From Streptomyces sp. B1I3 (GTDB lineage Bacteria > Actinomycetota > Actinomycetes > Streptomycetales > Streptomycetaceae): 64,000 bases of DNA. Within the stretch, counting starts at the first letter, position 1. Each line of letters begins with the position of its first letter. The stretch spans positions 5,602,501 to 5,666,500 of the forward strand of contig NZ_JAUSYD010000001.1 in the NCBI RefSeq assembly GCF_030816615.1, written 5' to 3'. The notes under the pieces are model-generated. The model did not search any database. It saw only the letters and a list, made by a program, of their open reading frames with translations, and was not told where the DNA came from. A program made the translations under genes and the position numbers. Below are positions 25,947 through 34,351 of the stretch, in pieces.

Positions 25947-26819
25947 ATGCCCGCCCCCGCACCTGCGGTGACCCTCGTCGCCAGCGACCTCGACCGCACC
26001 CTCATCTACTCGGCGGCGGCGCTCCAGCTGTCGATGCCGGACGAGCAGGCCCCGCGGCTGCTCTGCGTGGAGGTCTACAACCACAAGCCGCTCTCCTACA
26101 TGACCGAGCAGGCCGCCTGCCTGCTCGACGAACTCGCCCGCACCACGGTCTTCGTACCGACCACGACCCGGACCCGGGAACAGTACGGGCGCATCCACCT
26201 CCCCGGTCCCGCGCCCCGGTACGCGATCTGCGCCAACGGCGGACACCTCCTGGTCGACGGTGTCGCGGACCGGGACTGGCAGGCGCAGGTGGCGGCCCGG
26301 CTCGCCGACGAGTGTGCCTCCCTGGACGAGGTACGGGCCCACCTCCTCGCGACGGCCGACCCGGCATGGCTGATCAAGGAACGCGTCGCGGAGAACGTCT
26401 TCGCCTACCTGGTGGTCGACCGCCCGGCCCTGCCCGAGAGCTGGGTCAAGGAGCTGGCCGCCTGGGCGGACCCCCGCGGCTGGACCGTCTCGCTGCAGGG
26501 ACGCAAGATCTACGCGGTGCCCAGGCCGCTCACCAAGAGCGCCGCGATGAGGGAGGTGGCCCGCCGTTGCGGCGCCACCACGACCCTTGCCGCCGGTGAC
26601 TCACTCCTGGACGCGGACCTGCTGGTCGCCGCCGACCACGGCTGGCGCCCCGGCCACGGCGAACTCGCCGACAGCGGCTGGGGCGCGCCCCAGGTGGAGG
26701 TGCTCCGGCAGCGGGGCGTCGCGGCCGGTGAGGAGATCCTGCGCCGCTTCCTGCGCGCCGCCGACCCGCGGGGCGGGCTGCTGAGCGGGCCGGAGCGGCT
26801 CAGGGGCGCCCCGGCCTGA
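25947..26819 (+). CDS. HAD family phosphatase of the Ter biosynthetic module
   Basis: Haloacid-dehalogenase-superfamily hydrolase, 290 residues. Motif I is ASDLDRTLIYS (nucleophile Asp and acid/base Asp), motif II FVPTTTRTREQY, motif III lysine in RPLTKSAAMREVARR, and motif IV GDSLLDADLLVAAD. The arrangement is that of Cof-type / sugar-phosphate phosphatases. It starts two bases after the PRTase-TRSP-StiP stop with GGGGAAG as ribosome-binding site, so it is co-translated with it and probably removes a phosphate from the product or an intermediate. Confidence 0.92.
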   Translation: MPAPAPAVTLVASDLDRTLIYSAAALQLSMPDEQAPRLLCVEVYNHKPLSYMTEQAACLLDELARTTVFVPTTTRTREQYGRIHLPGPAPRYAICANGGHLLVDGVADRDWQAQVAARLADECASLDEVRAHLLATADPAWLIKERVAENVFAYLVVDRPALPESWVKELAAWADPRGWTVSLQGRKIYAVPRPLTKSAAMREVARRCGATTTLAAGDSLLDADLLVAADHGWRPGHGELADSGWGAPQVEVLRQRGVAAGEEILRRFLRAADPRGGLLSGPERLRGAPA

Positions 26820-26856
26820 CCCGCCTGACCCGCCGTCGGCGGGCGGGCCACCACGG

Positions 26857-26885
26857 GCGGCCGGCCGGCGTCTGCGGCCGGCCGC
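26857..26885. terminator. hairpin between convergent HAD and FmdB genes
   Basis: A 10-bp perfect stem (GCGGCCGGCC / GGCCGGCCGC) with a 9-base loop begins 38 bases after the HAD stop. Confidence 0.6.
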
Positions 26886-26906
26886 GCCACCGGTGTTCGG
26901 CGCGGC

Positions 26907-26967
26907 GGCGTCAGGGGGCGGTCACGCCGCCGGTGTCCTCGGCGTCAGGGGGCGGTCACGCCGCCGG
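26907..26967. repeat. 34-bp-period duplication downstream of the FmdB gene
   Basis: A 27-bp sequence occurs at 26907-26933 and again at 26941-26967. The second copy ends one base before the FmdB stop codon, so the duplication sits in its immediate 3' flank. Confidence 0.85.
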
Positions 26968-26968
26968 G

Positions 26969-27193
26969 TCAGCCGCAGCAGCCGCCACCGCAGCAGCCTC
27001 CACCTCCGCCCCCGGCGGCCGGGGCGGAGGCAGGGGCGGACGCGGCGGAGCCGCCCACGGCCACGGTGGAGAGCAGCTTCACGGTGTCCTCGTGCCCGGA
27101 CGGGCAGGAGGCCGGGGCGGAGGACTCGGCCATGGGACGGCTGAGCTCGAACGTCTCGCCGCAGGGGCGGCATCGGTATTCGTAACGAGGCAT
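26969..27193 (-). CDS. FmdB family zinc-ribbon protein with Cys/Gly-rich tail
   Basis: Small protein of 74 residues. The N-terminal RYEYRCRPCGETFE gives the first CxxC knuckle, but the second is reduced to a single Cys and a His (ASCPSGHED), as in many FmdB regulators. The C-terminus is a Gly run ending in CCGGGCC plus Gly, so four extra cysteines sit in the last seven or so residues, a potential metal or heme-like ligand set. The function of FmdB-type proteins is poorly known; a regulatory role was proposed in methylotrophs. Confidence 0.88.
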   Translation of the reverse strand: MPRYEYRCRPCGETFELSRPMAESSAPASCPSGHEDTVKLLSTVAVGGSAASAPASAPAAGGGGGGCCGGGCCG

Positions 27194-27219
27194 GGCCCCA
27201 GATTAGGGCTTCCTCCCGG

Positions 27220-27852
27220 TCAGGTCCTCTTCCGCGGGAGCTCCGGCATCGGGGGCCGCTTCCGGCGTTCCTCGCGTGCGGCCTGTTCGGGGTGGCGGGC
27301 CCGCCAGTACGGATTGTCGTGGGGCAGGCCGCCGGTGACCCGCCCGTACATGCCGAAGATCATCAACATCAGCCCCACCACGAAGCTGAACAGCACGTTC
27401 TGCATGTGGAAGGCGAGGAAGTTGAAGTCGCTGTCGAGCAGCGCCAGATTCACGAAACCGCTGACGAGGAAGGCGATGCCCAGGAGCATGTTGAGCGTCG
27501 AGGCGAAGTTGGCGCCGATCAGCATCCCGGCGAACAGCAGGAGGCCGACGCAGATGGACAGCACACTGAGCGCGCCGTTGGTGCTCAGGCCCGCCACGGT
27601 GTCGCCGCCGGTGTCGAAGAAGCCGATGTTGCCGGTCAGCCCCAGGATGCCGAAGGCGACGAGTACGAGCCCCATCAGGCCCGCACCCGCGCGGTAGACC
27701 TGGCTGAGCCGGTGGTCGACGGGCAGGTGTTCGTCGAGCCGGGTGACCTCGCGGCGCCGGTCCGTGCCGTGCCGGTCCGTGCCGTGCCGGTCCGTGCCGC
27801 GCTGGTCCGTGCCGCGCCGCCGCCCGGTGGGACGCGTGACGTGTGTGGCCAT
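27220..27852 (-). CDS. DUF4383 domain membrane protein
   Basis: Integral membrane protein of 210 residues with four predicted helices (about 55-75, 90-115, 120-140, 150-172). The N-terminal cytosolic stretch has degenerate RGTDRHGTDRHGTDR repeats encoded by 15-bp tandem DNA units near 27765-27820. The C-terminus is basic. The NVLFSFVVGLMLMIFGMYG helix and GLPHDNPYWRARHP end are typical of DUF4383. No enzymatic motif is visible; the role is unknown. Confidence 0.87.
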   Translation of the reverse strand: MATHVTRPTGRRRGTDQRGTDRHGTDRHGTDRRREVTRLDEHLPVDHRLSQVYRAGAGLMGLVLVAFGILGLTGNIGFFDTGGDTVAGLSTNGALSVLSICVGLLLFAGMLIGANFASTLNMLLGIAFLVSGFVNLALLDSDFNFLAFHMQNVLFSFVVGLMLMIFGMYGRVTGGLPHDNPYWRARHPEQAAREERRKRPPMPELPRKRT

Positions 27853-28030
27853 GACGGCCTCCTTCGGCCGGGTCCGGCCGTGGGTCCAGCTTTCTGCGCG
27901 GCCATGCGGTCGGCCTCGCGTCCGGCCGGAAGGGTCTCAGCGGAAGCCGCTGCGTACCTCCAGGATCGGCGCACCGGAGGCCGGGGACAAACGGACGGCC
28001 CAGCCCTGCCCCTCGGGTGCTGCCGGCTCC

Positions 28031-29401
28031 TCAGCCGCTGCCGCCGCCCAGCTCCTCACGGATGGCGGAGACCACCCGGGTCGCCGCCTGCCGTACCGCC
28101 TCGGTCTCGGTGAGGAAGTGCCAGTAATCCGGATGACGCTCCTCCAGCCCGGCGATCGCCCGGTCCAGCCGGGCCACCGAGTCGTCCAGCGGACGGGCAT
28201 GACGCGGGTCGGGTGTGTTGCGTCCGGCCATGGCCAGGCGCTGGGCATCCCGGATCGCGAACCGGGTGCGGTCGATCTCCGCCTGCGGGTCCTTGGCCAC
28301 GGCATCCAGGCGCCGCAGCCGGTCACCGGCGGCGGACACCGCTTCGTCGGTCGCGTTGAGCAGGGCCCGGACCGTGCTCAACCGGGCCGTCGCGTCGGGC
28401 CACCGCTGCTCCGCACGCGCTGTGGCGGCCTCCGCCAGCTTCTTCTCGGCCTGGCGGACGTTGACCGCCGCCTGATCGGGAACCGGCTGCAGATCCTGCC
28501 AGCAGGCGGCCGAGAAGCGGCGCCGCAGCTCGCTGAGCACCGGCTCGACCTGCCCGGTGCGGGTCGTCAGCGCCTGGGCCCGGGTACGCAGCGTGACGAG
28601 CCTGCGGTCGATCTCGGCGGCCCGCTCGGGAAGCCGGTCGGCCTCCGCCCGCACCGCCTCGGCGTCGCGCAGCACCTGATCCGCCCGCTGCAGCGTCTCC
28701 GCCACACCGTGGCGCCCAGCGCCTTCGTTGAGCTTGGTCAGCTCCGGAGCCAGGGCCGCGAGCCGGGCCGCGAGATCATCCGCGCGCAGTCCTGACGCCC
28801 TCACCGCGTCCAGCGCGTTGCTTGCGGCGAGCAGTGCCTGACGGGCACGCTCCACGGCGGGAGCGAGCCGGGCGAGCTGGGTCTCCGCGCTGCCGAGCAG
28901 CGGCCCGAGGCCCTGCCCGAACCGGTCGAGCTCGCCCTTCACCCGCACGAGCTCGTCCTTCGCCCGGGTCAGCTGCGTCCTCGCTCCGGCGGCGGCCGAC
29001 GGCTCCAGGTCGTCCCGGTCCAGGTCGTGCGCGTCGACCGCGGTGATGTAACCGGTGCTCACCTCGTCGATGCGCCGGCCCAGCGAGGCGAAGTCCTCAA
29101 CCGCCTGGCGGGCACGTGGCGAACTGTCCACGGCGATGATCGTCTCGATGGAGATCTTGAGATCGCGCTGAGCCGTGTCCAGCTCGTAGAAGGCCTCGGC
29201 TGCCGCGTCCTTCGCCGCCTGCGCGTCGGCCCGCTGGTTCTCCCCCCGGCCCCCGAACCAGCGCCGCGTACCTCCGCCCGCGAAGGCGGCGGGCAGCGCG
29301 GCGGCGATCAGCGGCACCGGCAGCAGCATCAGCACCAGGACGTCCTTGACGGCGCAACTCCCACTCGCTTTCGCCTGCGGCCGCGTGTGTGTCGCCGTCA
29401 C
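28031..29401 (-). CDS. membrane-anchored coiled-coil protein, function unknown
   Basis: Protein of 456 residues with one hydrophobic segment near the N-terminus (VLVLMLLPVPLIAAALPAA) followed by more than 350 residues of Ala/Arg/Leu/Glu-rich heptad-like sequence, a long coiled coil with few Pro. Typical stretches are EVRAEADRLPERAAEIDRR-like repeats. GTG 29401 is preceded by GAGAGGG. It resembles the coiled-coil part of actinobacterial TPM-type membrane proteins, but no TPM domain is present. It may organise an envelope complex; this is inference. Confidence 0.8.
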   Translation of the reverse strand: MTATHTRPQAKASGSCAVKDVLVLMLLPVPLIAAALPAAFAGGGTRRWFGGRGENQRADAQAAKDAAAEAFYELDTAQRDLKISIETIIAVDSSPRARQAVEDFASLGRRIDEVSTGYITAVDAHDLDRDDLEPSAAAGARTQLTRAKDELVRVKGELDRFGQGLGPLLGSAETQLARLAPAVERARQALLAASNALDAVRASGLRADDLAARLAALAPELTKLNEGAGRHGVAETLQRADQVLRDAEAVRAEADRLPERAAEIDRRLVTLRTRAQALTTRTGQVEPVLSELRRRFSAACWQDLQPVPDQAAVNVRQAEKKLAEAATARAEQRWPDATARLSTVRALLNATDEAVSAAGDRLRRLDAVAKDPQAEIDRTRFAIRDAQRLAMAGRNTPDPRHARPLDDSVARLDRAIAGLEERHPDYWHFLTETEAVRQAATRVVSAIREELGGGSG

Positions 29402-29472
29402 ATCCCTCTCCCGTGCCGATTCGCCCTGCCCGGTTCATTCTCCCACCCGGTAAGGACGAACACACGGGTCGA

Positions 29473-30243
29473 TTAGTTCGCACTTCGGACAGTGACTTCA
29501 CCGTTGTCGCTGCGCGCCTTCACCACATGCGGGCTGGAGTCGCTCCGGGGCACGTCGACGGAGACGTCCCCGTTGTCGGCTGACGCGGAGACGGCGTACG
29601 GCCCCTTGCCCGACGGCAGGTCGATGGTCACGCTCCCGTTGTCGCTGACGGTGTCCACCAGATTCGGTGCCTGGCTGAAGGCGAGGTCGATGGACCCGTT
29701 GCTCGACCGCGCGATCACGGAGTCCCCCGAGACCCGCTCGGCCACGACGGAGCCGTTGTCGCTCTCCAGCTCCAGAGGCCCCTCGGAGTCGCGCACGACC
29801 ACCTGACCGTTGCTGGACGCGAGGGTGAGCGGGGTGGTGAACCCGGAGGCGATGACCTCGCCGTTGGCACCGTCGACGGAAAGCGCCAGGTCGCGGGGGA
29901 CCTTCACCTGGTGGCGTGAGCCGCAGTTGCTGATCACGCCGCTGCACTTCACGCGGAGCGTCAGCTTGTCGCCCTCGAGCTTCCACACGGGGTCGGGCCC
30001 ACTGCCGAACACGACCCACCCGTCGACCCGGCGGGTCACCTCGATCTGATCCACATCGGCGGGTACGAGCTCCAGCGTCGAGTTCTCGGAATCGATGGTC
30101 AGCGTCTTCCCACTGAAGGCGAACGACTTGTGCTCGAGGGGAGCGTCGTCCACGTCCGCACTGCCGCAGCCGCTGAGCCCCGCGACGAGAAGGAGGGTGC
30201 CCCCGGAGGCAATGAGTGTCCTGGTGCGGTTACGGATGGTCAT
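29473..30243 (-). CDS. DUF4097 family lipoprotein (beta-helix adhesin-like)
   Basis: Exported lipoprotein of 256 residues. The signal peptide ends in a lipobox LVAGLSGC with Cys26 as the lipidated residue. The mature part is a series of short beta repeats around SDNGSV, SSNGSI, SDNGEV and ADNGDV, the pattern of the DUF4097 right-handed beta-helix. ATG 30243 gives a proper signal peptide; the open frame upstream to 30468 does not. The function of DUF4097 proteins is not established. It runs toward the coiled-coil protein gene on the same strand. Confidence 0.88.
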   Translation of the reverse strand: MTIRNRTRTLIASGGTLLLVAGLSGCGSADVDDAPLEHKSFAFSGKTLTIDSENSTLELVPADVDQIEVTRRVDGWVVFGSGPDPVWKLEGDKLTLRVKCSGVISNCGSRHQVKVPRDLALSVDGANGEVIASGFTTPLTLASSNGQVVVRDSEGPLELESDNGSVVAERVSGDSVIARSSNGSIDLAFSQAPNLVDTVSDNGSVTIDLPSGKGPYAVSASADNGDVSVDVPRSDSSPHVVKARSDNGEVTVRSAN

Positions 30244-30472
30244 GATGATCGAGTCCCCCTGCTGACGCCGCCGATGTGCCCCCACCGTATGTACGCCCCA
30301 CCCCCCACCACGATCCGGACGGCTACCGTCTCGGGGGTGGGGATATCCCCCGCATCCGCCCTCCACGGCCTCCGGCGCGTCGGGGCACGGGCCGGGCCGC
30401 GCCGGATCAGGGCCGGGCGGGAACCGGATTACGGCCGTGGCCGGGAGCCATGTAACCTGTTCCTTCATCCAC

Positions 30473-30547
30473 GGGTGCGTAGCTCAGGGGTAGAGCGCTG
30501 CTCTTACAAAGCAGATGTCGGCGGTTCGAAACCGTCCGCGCCCACCA
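30473..30547 (+). tRNA. tRNA-Val(TAC)
   Basis: A full cloverleaf is visible: acceptor stem GGGTGCG / CGCGCCC, D arm with GCTC/GAGC, anticodon stem CTGCT/AGCAG with loop CTTACAA (anticodon TAC), a 5-base variable loop, T stem with TTCGAAA loop, discriminator A30544 and encoded CCA (30545-30547). It serves as the integration site for the adjacent island: the 3' part from base 30507 is duplicated at 37355. Confidence 0.96.
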
Positions 30548-30593
30548 GCCAGAACGCCCCCGCAGCGAGCCGCTGCGGGGGCGTTGACGGTAG
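30507..30593. repeat. attL: 87-bp direct repeat covering the tRNA-Val 3' half and terminator
   Basis: This 87-bp sequence, from the anticodon loop through the CCA and the tRNA terminator, is repeated base for base at 37355-37441. Immediately left of it attL has TTA where attR has TTG, and the sequences diverge after GACGGTAG. The intact tRNA lies at this end. Confidence 0.93.
30553..30585 (+). terminator. tRNA-Val terminator hairpin
   Basis: A perfect 15-bp stem (AACGCCCCCGCAGCG and complement) with a 3-base loop starts six bases after the tRNA CCA. It is part of the duplicated att sequence. Confidence 0.85.
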
Positions 30594-30802
30594 CTCCTGA
30601 CGGCATCGAGTCCGTTCTGACTCTGGCCAGGTAGCGTCGCGCACCCGGTCTGGCGCCGTGGTCTTCCCGTTTCGTCCCTCGGGGTACGACTGACGTCCCA
30701 GAATCTCGGCGTGAGCCGGGTGCAGTTAAACCCCGCACGCGTACATGCCGAGGCTTCTATGCTGAGCCCTCTTAGCCACAGTGCCTTGGGGGCGATGAGT
30801 AC

Positions 30803-32182
30803 GTGGAAGCGTTCGAGAGTGATGGGCTTTTCTGGCTGCCGGGCGACGAGAGCGCTCAAGTTGCTGGTCGGATTTCTTTTGACCCCAGCACAGGGACGCT
30901 CCTTCATCTCATAGGTAGCTTCTCTGAAGACGATTTTGGAGACGAGGAGAAGCCAGCCCCTGAGGTCGTCATTGGTGTGGCCGGTAAGCGCTATTTGACT
31001 CTTAAGGGGTGCTCCCGGAAGAGTCGAAAGTTCGAGTCCCCGGGGTTCCTCAGGGAAGTCTATAGAGCTCAATTTCTGTTCGCTGGCCAGCAATTGGTTG
31101 ATTCGCAGAACCCTATGTTCTCGCGCCTTTCGGTCAGATTTAACAACCTGTACGCATGGGCCGATAGGAACTCGGTATCTCGAGAATTTACATTTGGTGA
31201 GGATCGAAAAAAGCTTATCAAGGCAACTCTGACTCTGGAGCCCGCCGAAGTCGAGAAAGTGCAATGCGATGGCTACGAGGTGGCCCTTACCGGCTCCTGG
31301 AAGATTCTGGGGAGCGATAAGAATCCGGGGTTCGAGCAGGACTGCTCACTTCGCGTGTCTTATGACGCCCCGGTAGATTTCGAAAGAGTGACTGGCGACC
31401 TGACTGTCTTGCAGGACCTTATTACGGCGACATCTGACGCTGTCACTATCCCGACGAATGTGACTTTGCAAGTTGCCGAGGATGGGAGTGAGGAATCGCG
31501 CCGGTCTCGTGAGGGGGTGCAGTTGTATGGCCAACAGATGCCATACTCACGTGCCAAGGATAAGAAAGTCGGTGATATGCCGCTTAGTCTTTCGGCGATT
31601 GGAGGAATGGCGGCTGTTGCAGGGTGGATGGGCTTCATACGTGAACGCAGGGTACTTACAGGTCTTCTGCTGTCTCCCATCTATAGCAGTATGTATATCG
31701 AAAATCAGTTCTTCAATAGGGTGTCGGCTGCGGAAACGCTCCACAGGATGGAATTCTCGAACGAGCTTCGCCCGGCGGATGAGTACAAACATTTCCGTAA
31801 GATGCTCGTTCGCTACGTGCCCAAGAACTACAGAGGATGGCTGAGTCAGCAGATCGTTTATTCCAACGAGCCGAGGTTGCGTGATCGCCTCAGGGAACTC
31901 GCGGAGTTCGCTGGGATCGTAGATCTCCTTGGATGTGATGCTCGTCGGTGGGCGTTGGAAATTACTAACGCTCGAAACCGGATGGTGCATCACGATAAAG
32001 GGAAAGGTGAGGGTGCTTCGACCGTAGAGCTTTATTGGCTGGGGGAGTCACTCAAGGTCGTAGTGCTTGCCTCTCTTGCTAAGTTTTCCAACTTTTCAGA
32101 AGGGTCGCAACGGCGCCTGAGGGAGTCAGAGGATATGCGTTTCCTTGCAGAGAAGATGCGAGAGATCTTCTCTGCGAAATGA
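30803..32182 (+). CDS. ApeA-like HEPN anti-phage protein
   Basis: Protein of 459 residues. The N-terminus GLFWLPGDESAQVAGRISFDP matches the ApeA N-terminal domain, a beta-rich module predicted to sense infection. The C-terminal helical domain carries the HEPN RNase signature R391-N392-x3-H396 (ARNRMVHH). ApeA is a known single-gene HEPN defence protein thought to act by abortive RNA cleavage; activity here is inferred. GTG 30803 places the family N-terminus correctly. The gene has about 50% G+C, unlike its chromosomal neighbours, and is the first gene inside attL. Confidence 0.82.
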   Translation: MEAFESDGLFWLPGDESAQVAGRISFDPSTGTLLHLIGSFSEDDFGDEEKPAPEVVIGVAGKRYLTLKGCSRKSRKFESPGFLREVYRAQFLFAGQQLVDSQNPMFSRLSVRFNNLYAWADRNSVSREFTFGEDRKKLIKATLTLEPAEVEKVQCDGYEVALTGSWKILGSDKNPGFEQDCSLRVSYDAPVDFERVTGDLTVLQDLITATSDAVTIPTNVTLQVAEDGSEESRRSREGVQLYGQQMPYSRAKDKKVGDMPLSLSAIGGMAAVAGWMGFIRERRVLTGLLLSPIYSSMYIENQFFNRVSAAETLHRMEFSNELRPADEYKHFRKMLVRYVPKNYRGWLSQQIVYSNEPRLRDRLRELAEFAGIVDLLGCDARRWALEITNARNRMVHHDKGKGEGASTVELYWLGESLKVVVLASLAKFSNFSEGSQRRLRESEDMRFLAEKMREIFSAK

Positions 32183-32232
32183 CCTGCCCAACTGTTTCGA
32201 GCGATATCTACTTGACTCCGAAGGTAAGGGTG

Positions 32233-32271
32233 GCCGTGGCTCCGAACCTAGGACTGATTCGAAGCCACGGC
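32233..32271. terminator. possible bidirectional terminator between ApeA-like gene and integrase
   Basis: A 9-bp stem (GCCGTGGCT / AGCCACGGC) with a 21-base loop lies between the two convergent genes. Confidence 0.45.
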
Positions 32272-32283
32272 GTCCCGCTGCAA

Positions 32284-32976
32284 CTAAATGCGACGTTTTA
32301 GGAGCCGGTCCATGTGGCTCATCGCTTCACGTCGGTTCTGGTCGGAGACGTGTGTGTAGATGTTCATCGTGACGGCGATCTGCGAGTGACCCAGGATCTC
32401 CATCACGACCCGCGCCGGCACACCTGCGGCGAACAGGAGCGTCGCGCAGCCGTGCCGAGCGTCGTGCAGACGAATGCGGCGCAGTCCCGCATCCTCCGTG
32501 AGCCGCTCGAACGACCTGCTGAGGTTTCTCGGCTCGATCGTTCGCCCAGTCCTGGTCGTGAACACGTAGTCGCTGTCATGCCAGGCCTGCCCTGCGTGGC
32601 GGCGCTGCGCGGCTTGACGGAGACGCTGCCAGCGCAGCGGCGCCACGCACATGAGCGGTACGGGGATGGCGCGCGTGCGGCGGTTCTTCGTGGAGTCCGC
32701 GTACAGCTCCTTCTGCACCCGCTGAATCTGATTCCGCACGGTGAGCGTGCGGCGCTCCAGGTCGATGTCTGACCAGCGGAGTCCAAGGACCTCACCCCGC
32801 CGCAGTCCCAAAGCCACGGCGAGCACGAACGCCGCGTACAGAGGATCTTTCCTCGCAGCCTCCAGGAAGGTCGTCGTCTCCTCCAGGTCCCACGGCTTCA
32901 GCTCCCGCGACTGCACCCGAGGGGCAGGAACGAGCTTGACCACGTTTCTGGTGATCAGAGCGTTGTGGGCTCCCAT
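32284..32976 (-). pseudogene. tyrosine recombinase integrase, N-terminally truncated
   Basis: The catalytic domain of a phage-type integrase is intact: first Arg in LGLRRGEVLGLRW, beta-hairpin Lys in STKNRRTRAIPV, HDARH box in RLHDARHGCATLL, second His in ILGHSQIAVTM and nucleophile Tyr in NIYTHVSD. The homologous part begins at about ALITRNVVKLV; the SAM-like core-binding and arm-binding domains are missing. The reading frame stays open upstream to 33234 but that part is unrelated and contains a large inverted repeat. It was probably the enzyme that inserted the island. It could be annotated as a shortened CDS. Confidence 0.8.
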
Positions 32977-33018
32977 CCCGACCACCTTCGACCCAGGCAA
33001 AGCCGAGCAGGCGAGGCC

Positions 33019-33068
33019 CAGGGCGTCAAGGTCGTTCGTACAGTGGCGCGCTCCACCTTGACGCCCTG
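33019..33068. repeat. 14-bp inverted repeat at the integrase breakpoint
   Basis: Perfect 14-bp arms (33019-33032 and 33055-33068, CAGGGCGTCAAGGT and complement) enclose 22 bases. It lies where the N-terminal part of the integrase should be encoded, between the truncated gene and the divergent ParA gene. Confidence 0.8.
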
Positions 33069-33223
33069 AACCACGCCTGCTCCACGGTGTGTGGGTCGAA
33101 GGCGGACGGGATGGGAGCTGGGGTGAGTGGTGGGTGGGCCTGACCAGAGCGGGTTCATCCTCCGCCGGTCGTCTCTGTAAGAAGTCGGGACTAACGCAGC
33201 CTCCTTCTGCCATGCTGTGCCAC

Positions 33224-34348
33224 ATGACAACCAATCAGAACAGTCTTACCAGAATTGCCTTTTTCAACCACAAAGGGGGTGTCAGTAAGACAACAAGCGT
33301 GTTCCACGTTGGGTGGATGCTCGCTGAACGCGGCCACACAGTGCTGATGGTCGACACTGACCCCCAATGCAACCTAACGGGCATGGTAATGGGGTTCAGG
33401 GGGGCCGGAGAACTTGAGGAGTTCTACAGAAATCACGGCGACGCTACCGTCCGTTCTGCAGTTGCTCCGGCGTTTGAAGGACGACCGCGGCCGATCGAAC
33501 CTGTCACGACAGTGAAGGTGCCAGGAAGAGAGGGCCTCCATCTTATGGCTGGCGACATCAGGCTAGCGGAATATGAGGTGACCCTCGGAATTGCGCAGGA
33601 GCTTTCTGGGTCAATCCAGGCACTACAGAATGTCCCCGGAAGCCTTTCCTATGCAATTGACGTCACGGCTAACTCTATTGGGGCAGACTATGTCCTAATC
33701 GACATGAGCCCCGGATTGGGTGCGATCAATCAAAACCTTGTAGGCATTAGCGACTACGTAATCGTCCCCGTGGCTCCTGACTTCTTTTCTCTTATGGCAA
33801 TTGATTCACTTTCACGCGTTCTTCCGCGTTGGAAGAAGTGGGCTTCCCAAGCATCAAATATGGGGATTTTGGCAGAAGCGGCTTACCCATTCCCCGATCG
33901 TCAAGTAAAGGTTCTCGGAACCATCGTTCAACGTTTCCGCCCTCGCGCCGGAAAGCCTGCATCTGCGTTCCAACGATGGATCAATGAGATCGGCCAGGCA
34001 TTTGATTCAAACCTGCGTCCGGCGCTCCTAAAGACCGACCAGCTCCTGCCCGCCGCAACCTACAGGGCTGCAGGAATTGGTCAAGACATGGCATTGGCCT
34101 ACATCGCTGACTTCAACAGTCTCATCGGCGTATCTCAAGAGCGCAGCACTCCAGTTTTTGCCCTAACTGAGGATCAGATTCCCAACGTCGGCGTCGTCCT
34201 AGAGACGAATATCGAGTCCACCGAACGATTCCATGCCGAATTTTCCGAATTGGCGCTAAGGATTGAAAAGTTGGTAACCGCGGCAGAGGGGAACGTTATC
34301 GAAGCCTTGCCGCCAGTGGTGGCACCTACGGAAGAGCCCGGGGCGTAG
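33224..34348 (+). CDS. ParA/MinD-type (AAA_31) P-loop ATPase coupled to a HEPN gene
   Basis: Protein of 374 residues with a deviant Walker A K17-GGVSK22-TT (the usual fourth Gly is Ser), Walker A' VDTDPQCN and Walker B VLIDMSPGLG (Asp160), the layout of ParA-type switch ATPases. No ParB gene, parS-like repeats or replication gene are nearby, so plasmid partition is unlikely. Instead the next gene, three bases on, encodes a HEPN protein, which suggests an ATPase sensor controlling an RNase. ATG 33224 is chosen; upstream codons in frame look non-coding. Base composition (about 45% G+C near the start) marks recent transfer. Confidence 0.85.
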   Translation: MTTNQNSLTRIAFFNHKGGVSKTTSVFHVGWMLAERGHTVLMVDTDPQCNLTGMVMGFRGAGELEEFYRNHGDATVRSAVAPAFEGRPRPIEPVTTVKVPGREGLHLMAGDIRLAEYEVTLGIAQELSGSIQALQNVPGSLSYAIDVTANSIGADYVLIDMSPGLGAINQNLVGISDYVIVPVAPDFFSLMAIDSLSRVLPRWKKWASQASNMGILAEAAYPFPDRQVKVLGTIVQRFRPRAGKPASAFQRWINEIGQAFDSNLRPALLKTDQLLPAATYRAAGIGQDMALAYIADFNSLIGVSQERSTPVFALTEDQIPNVGVVLETNIESTERFHAEFSELALRIEKLVTAAEGNVIEALPPVVAPTEEPGA

Positions 34349-34351
34349 GAA

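Noticed and set aside
23125..25962. Minus-strand frame of 945 codons over the aldolase end and PRTase-TRSP-StiP ORF
   Set aside because: Low-complexity Gly/Val/Asp/Gln content with no motif, whereas the plus strand shows three recognisable modules.
30407..31264. Minus-strand frame crossing tRNA-Val, with a segment WWARTVSNRRHLL
   Set aside because: The segment is the reverse complement of the tRNA gene, a well-known source of false proteins; the same artefact appears at 37096-37593 over attR.
33224..34348. Interpretation of the ParA-like gene as a plasmid partition gene
   Set aside because: No ParB, parS-like repeats or replication genes accompany it; the tightly coupled partner is a HEPN protein instead.
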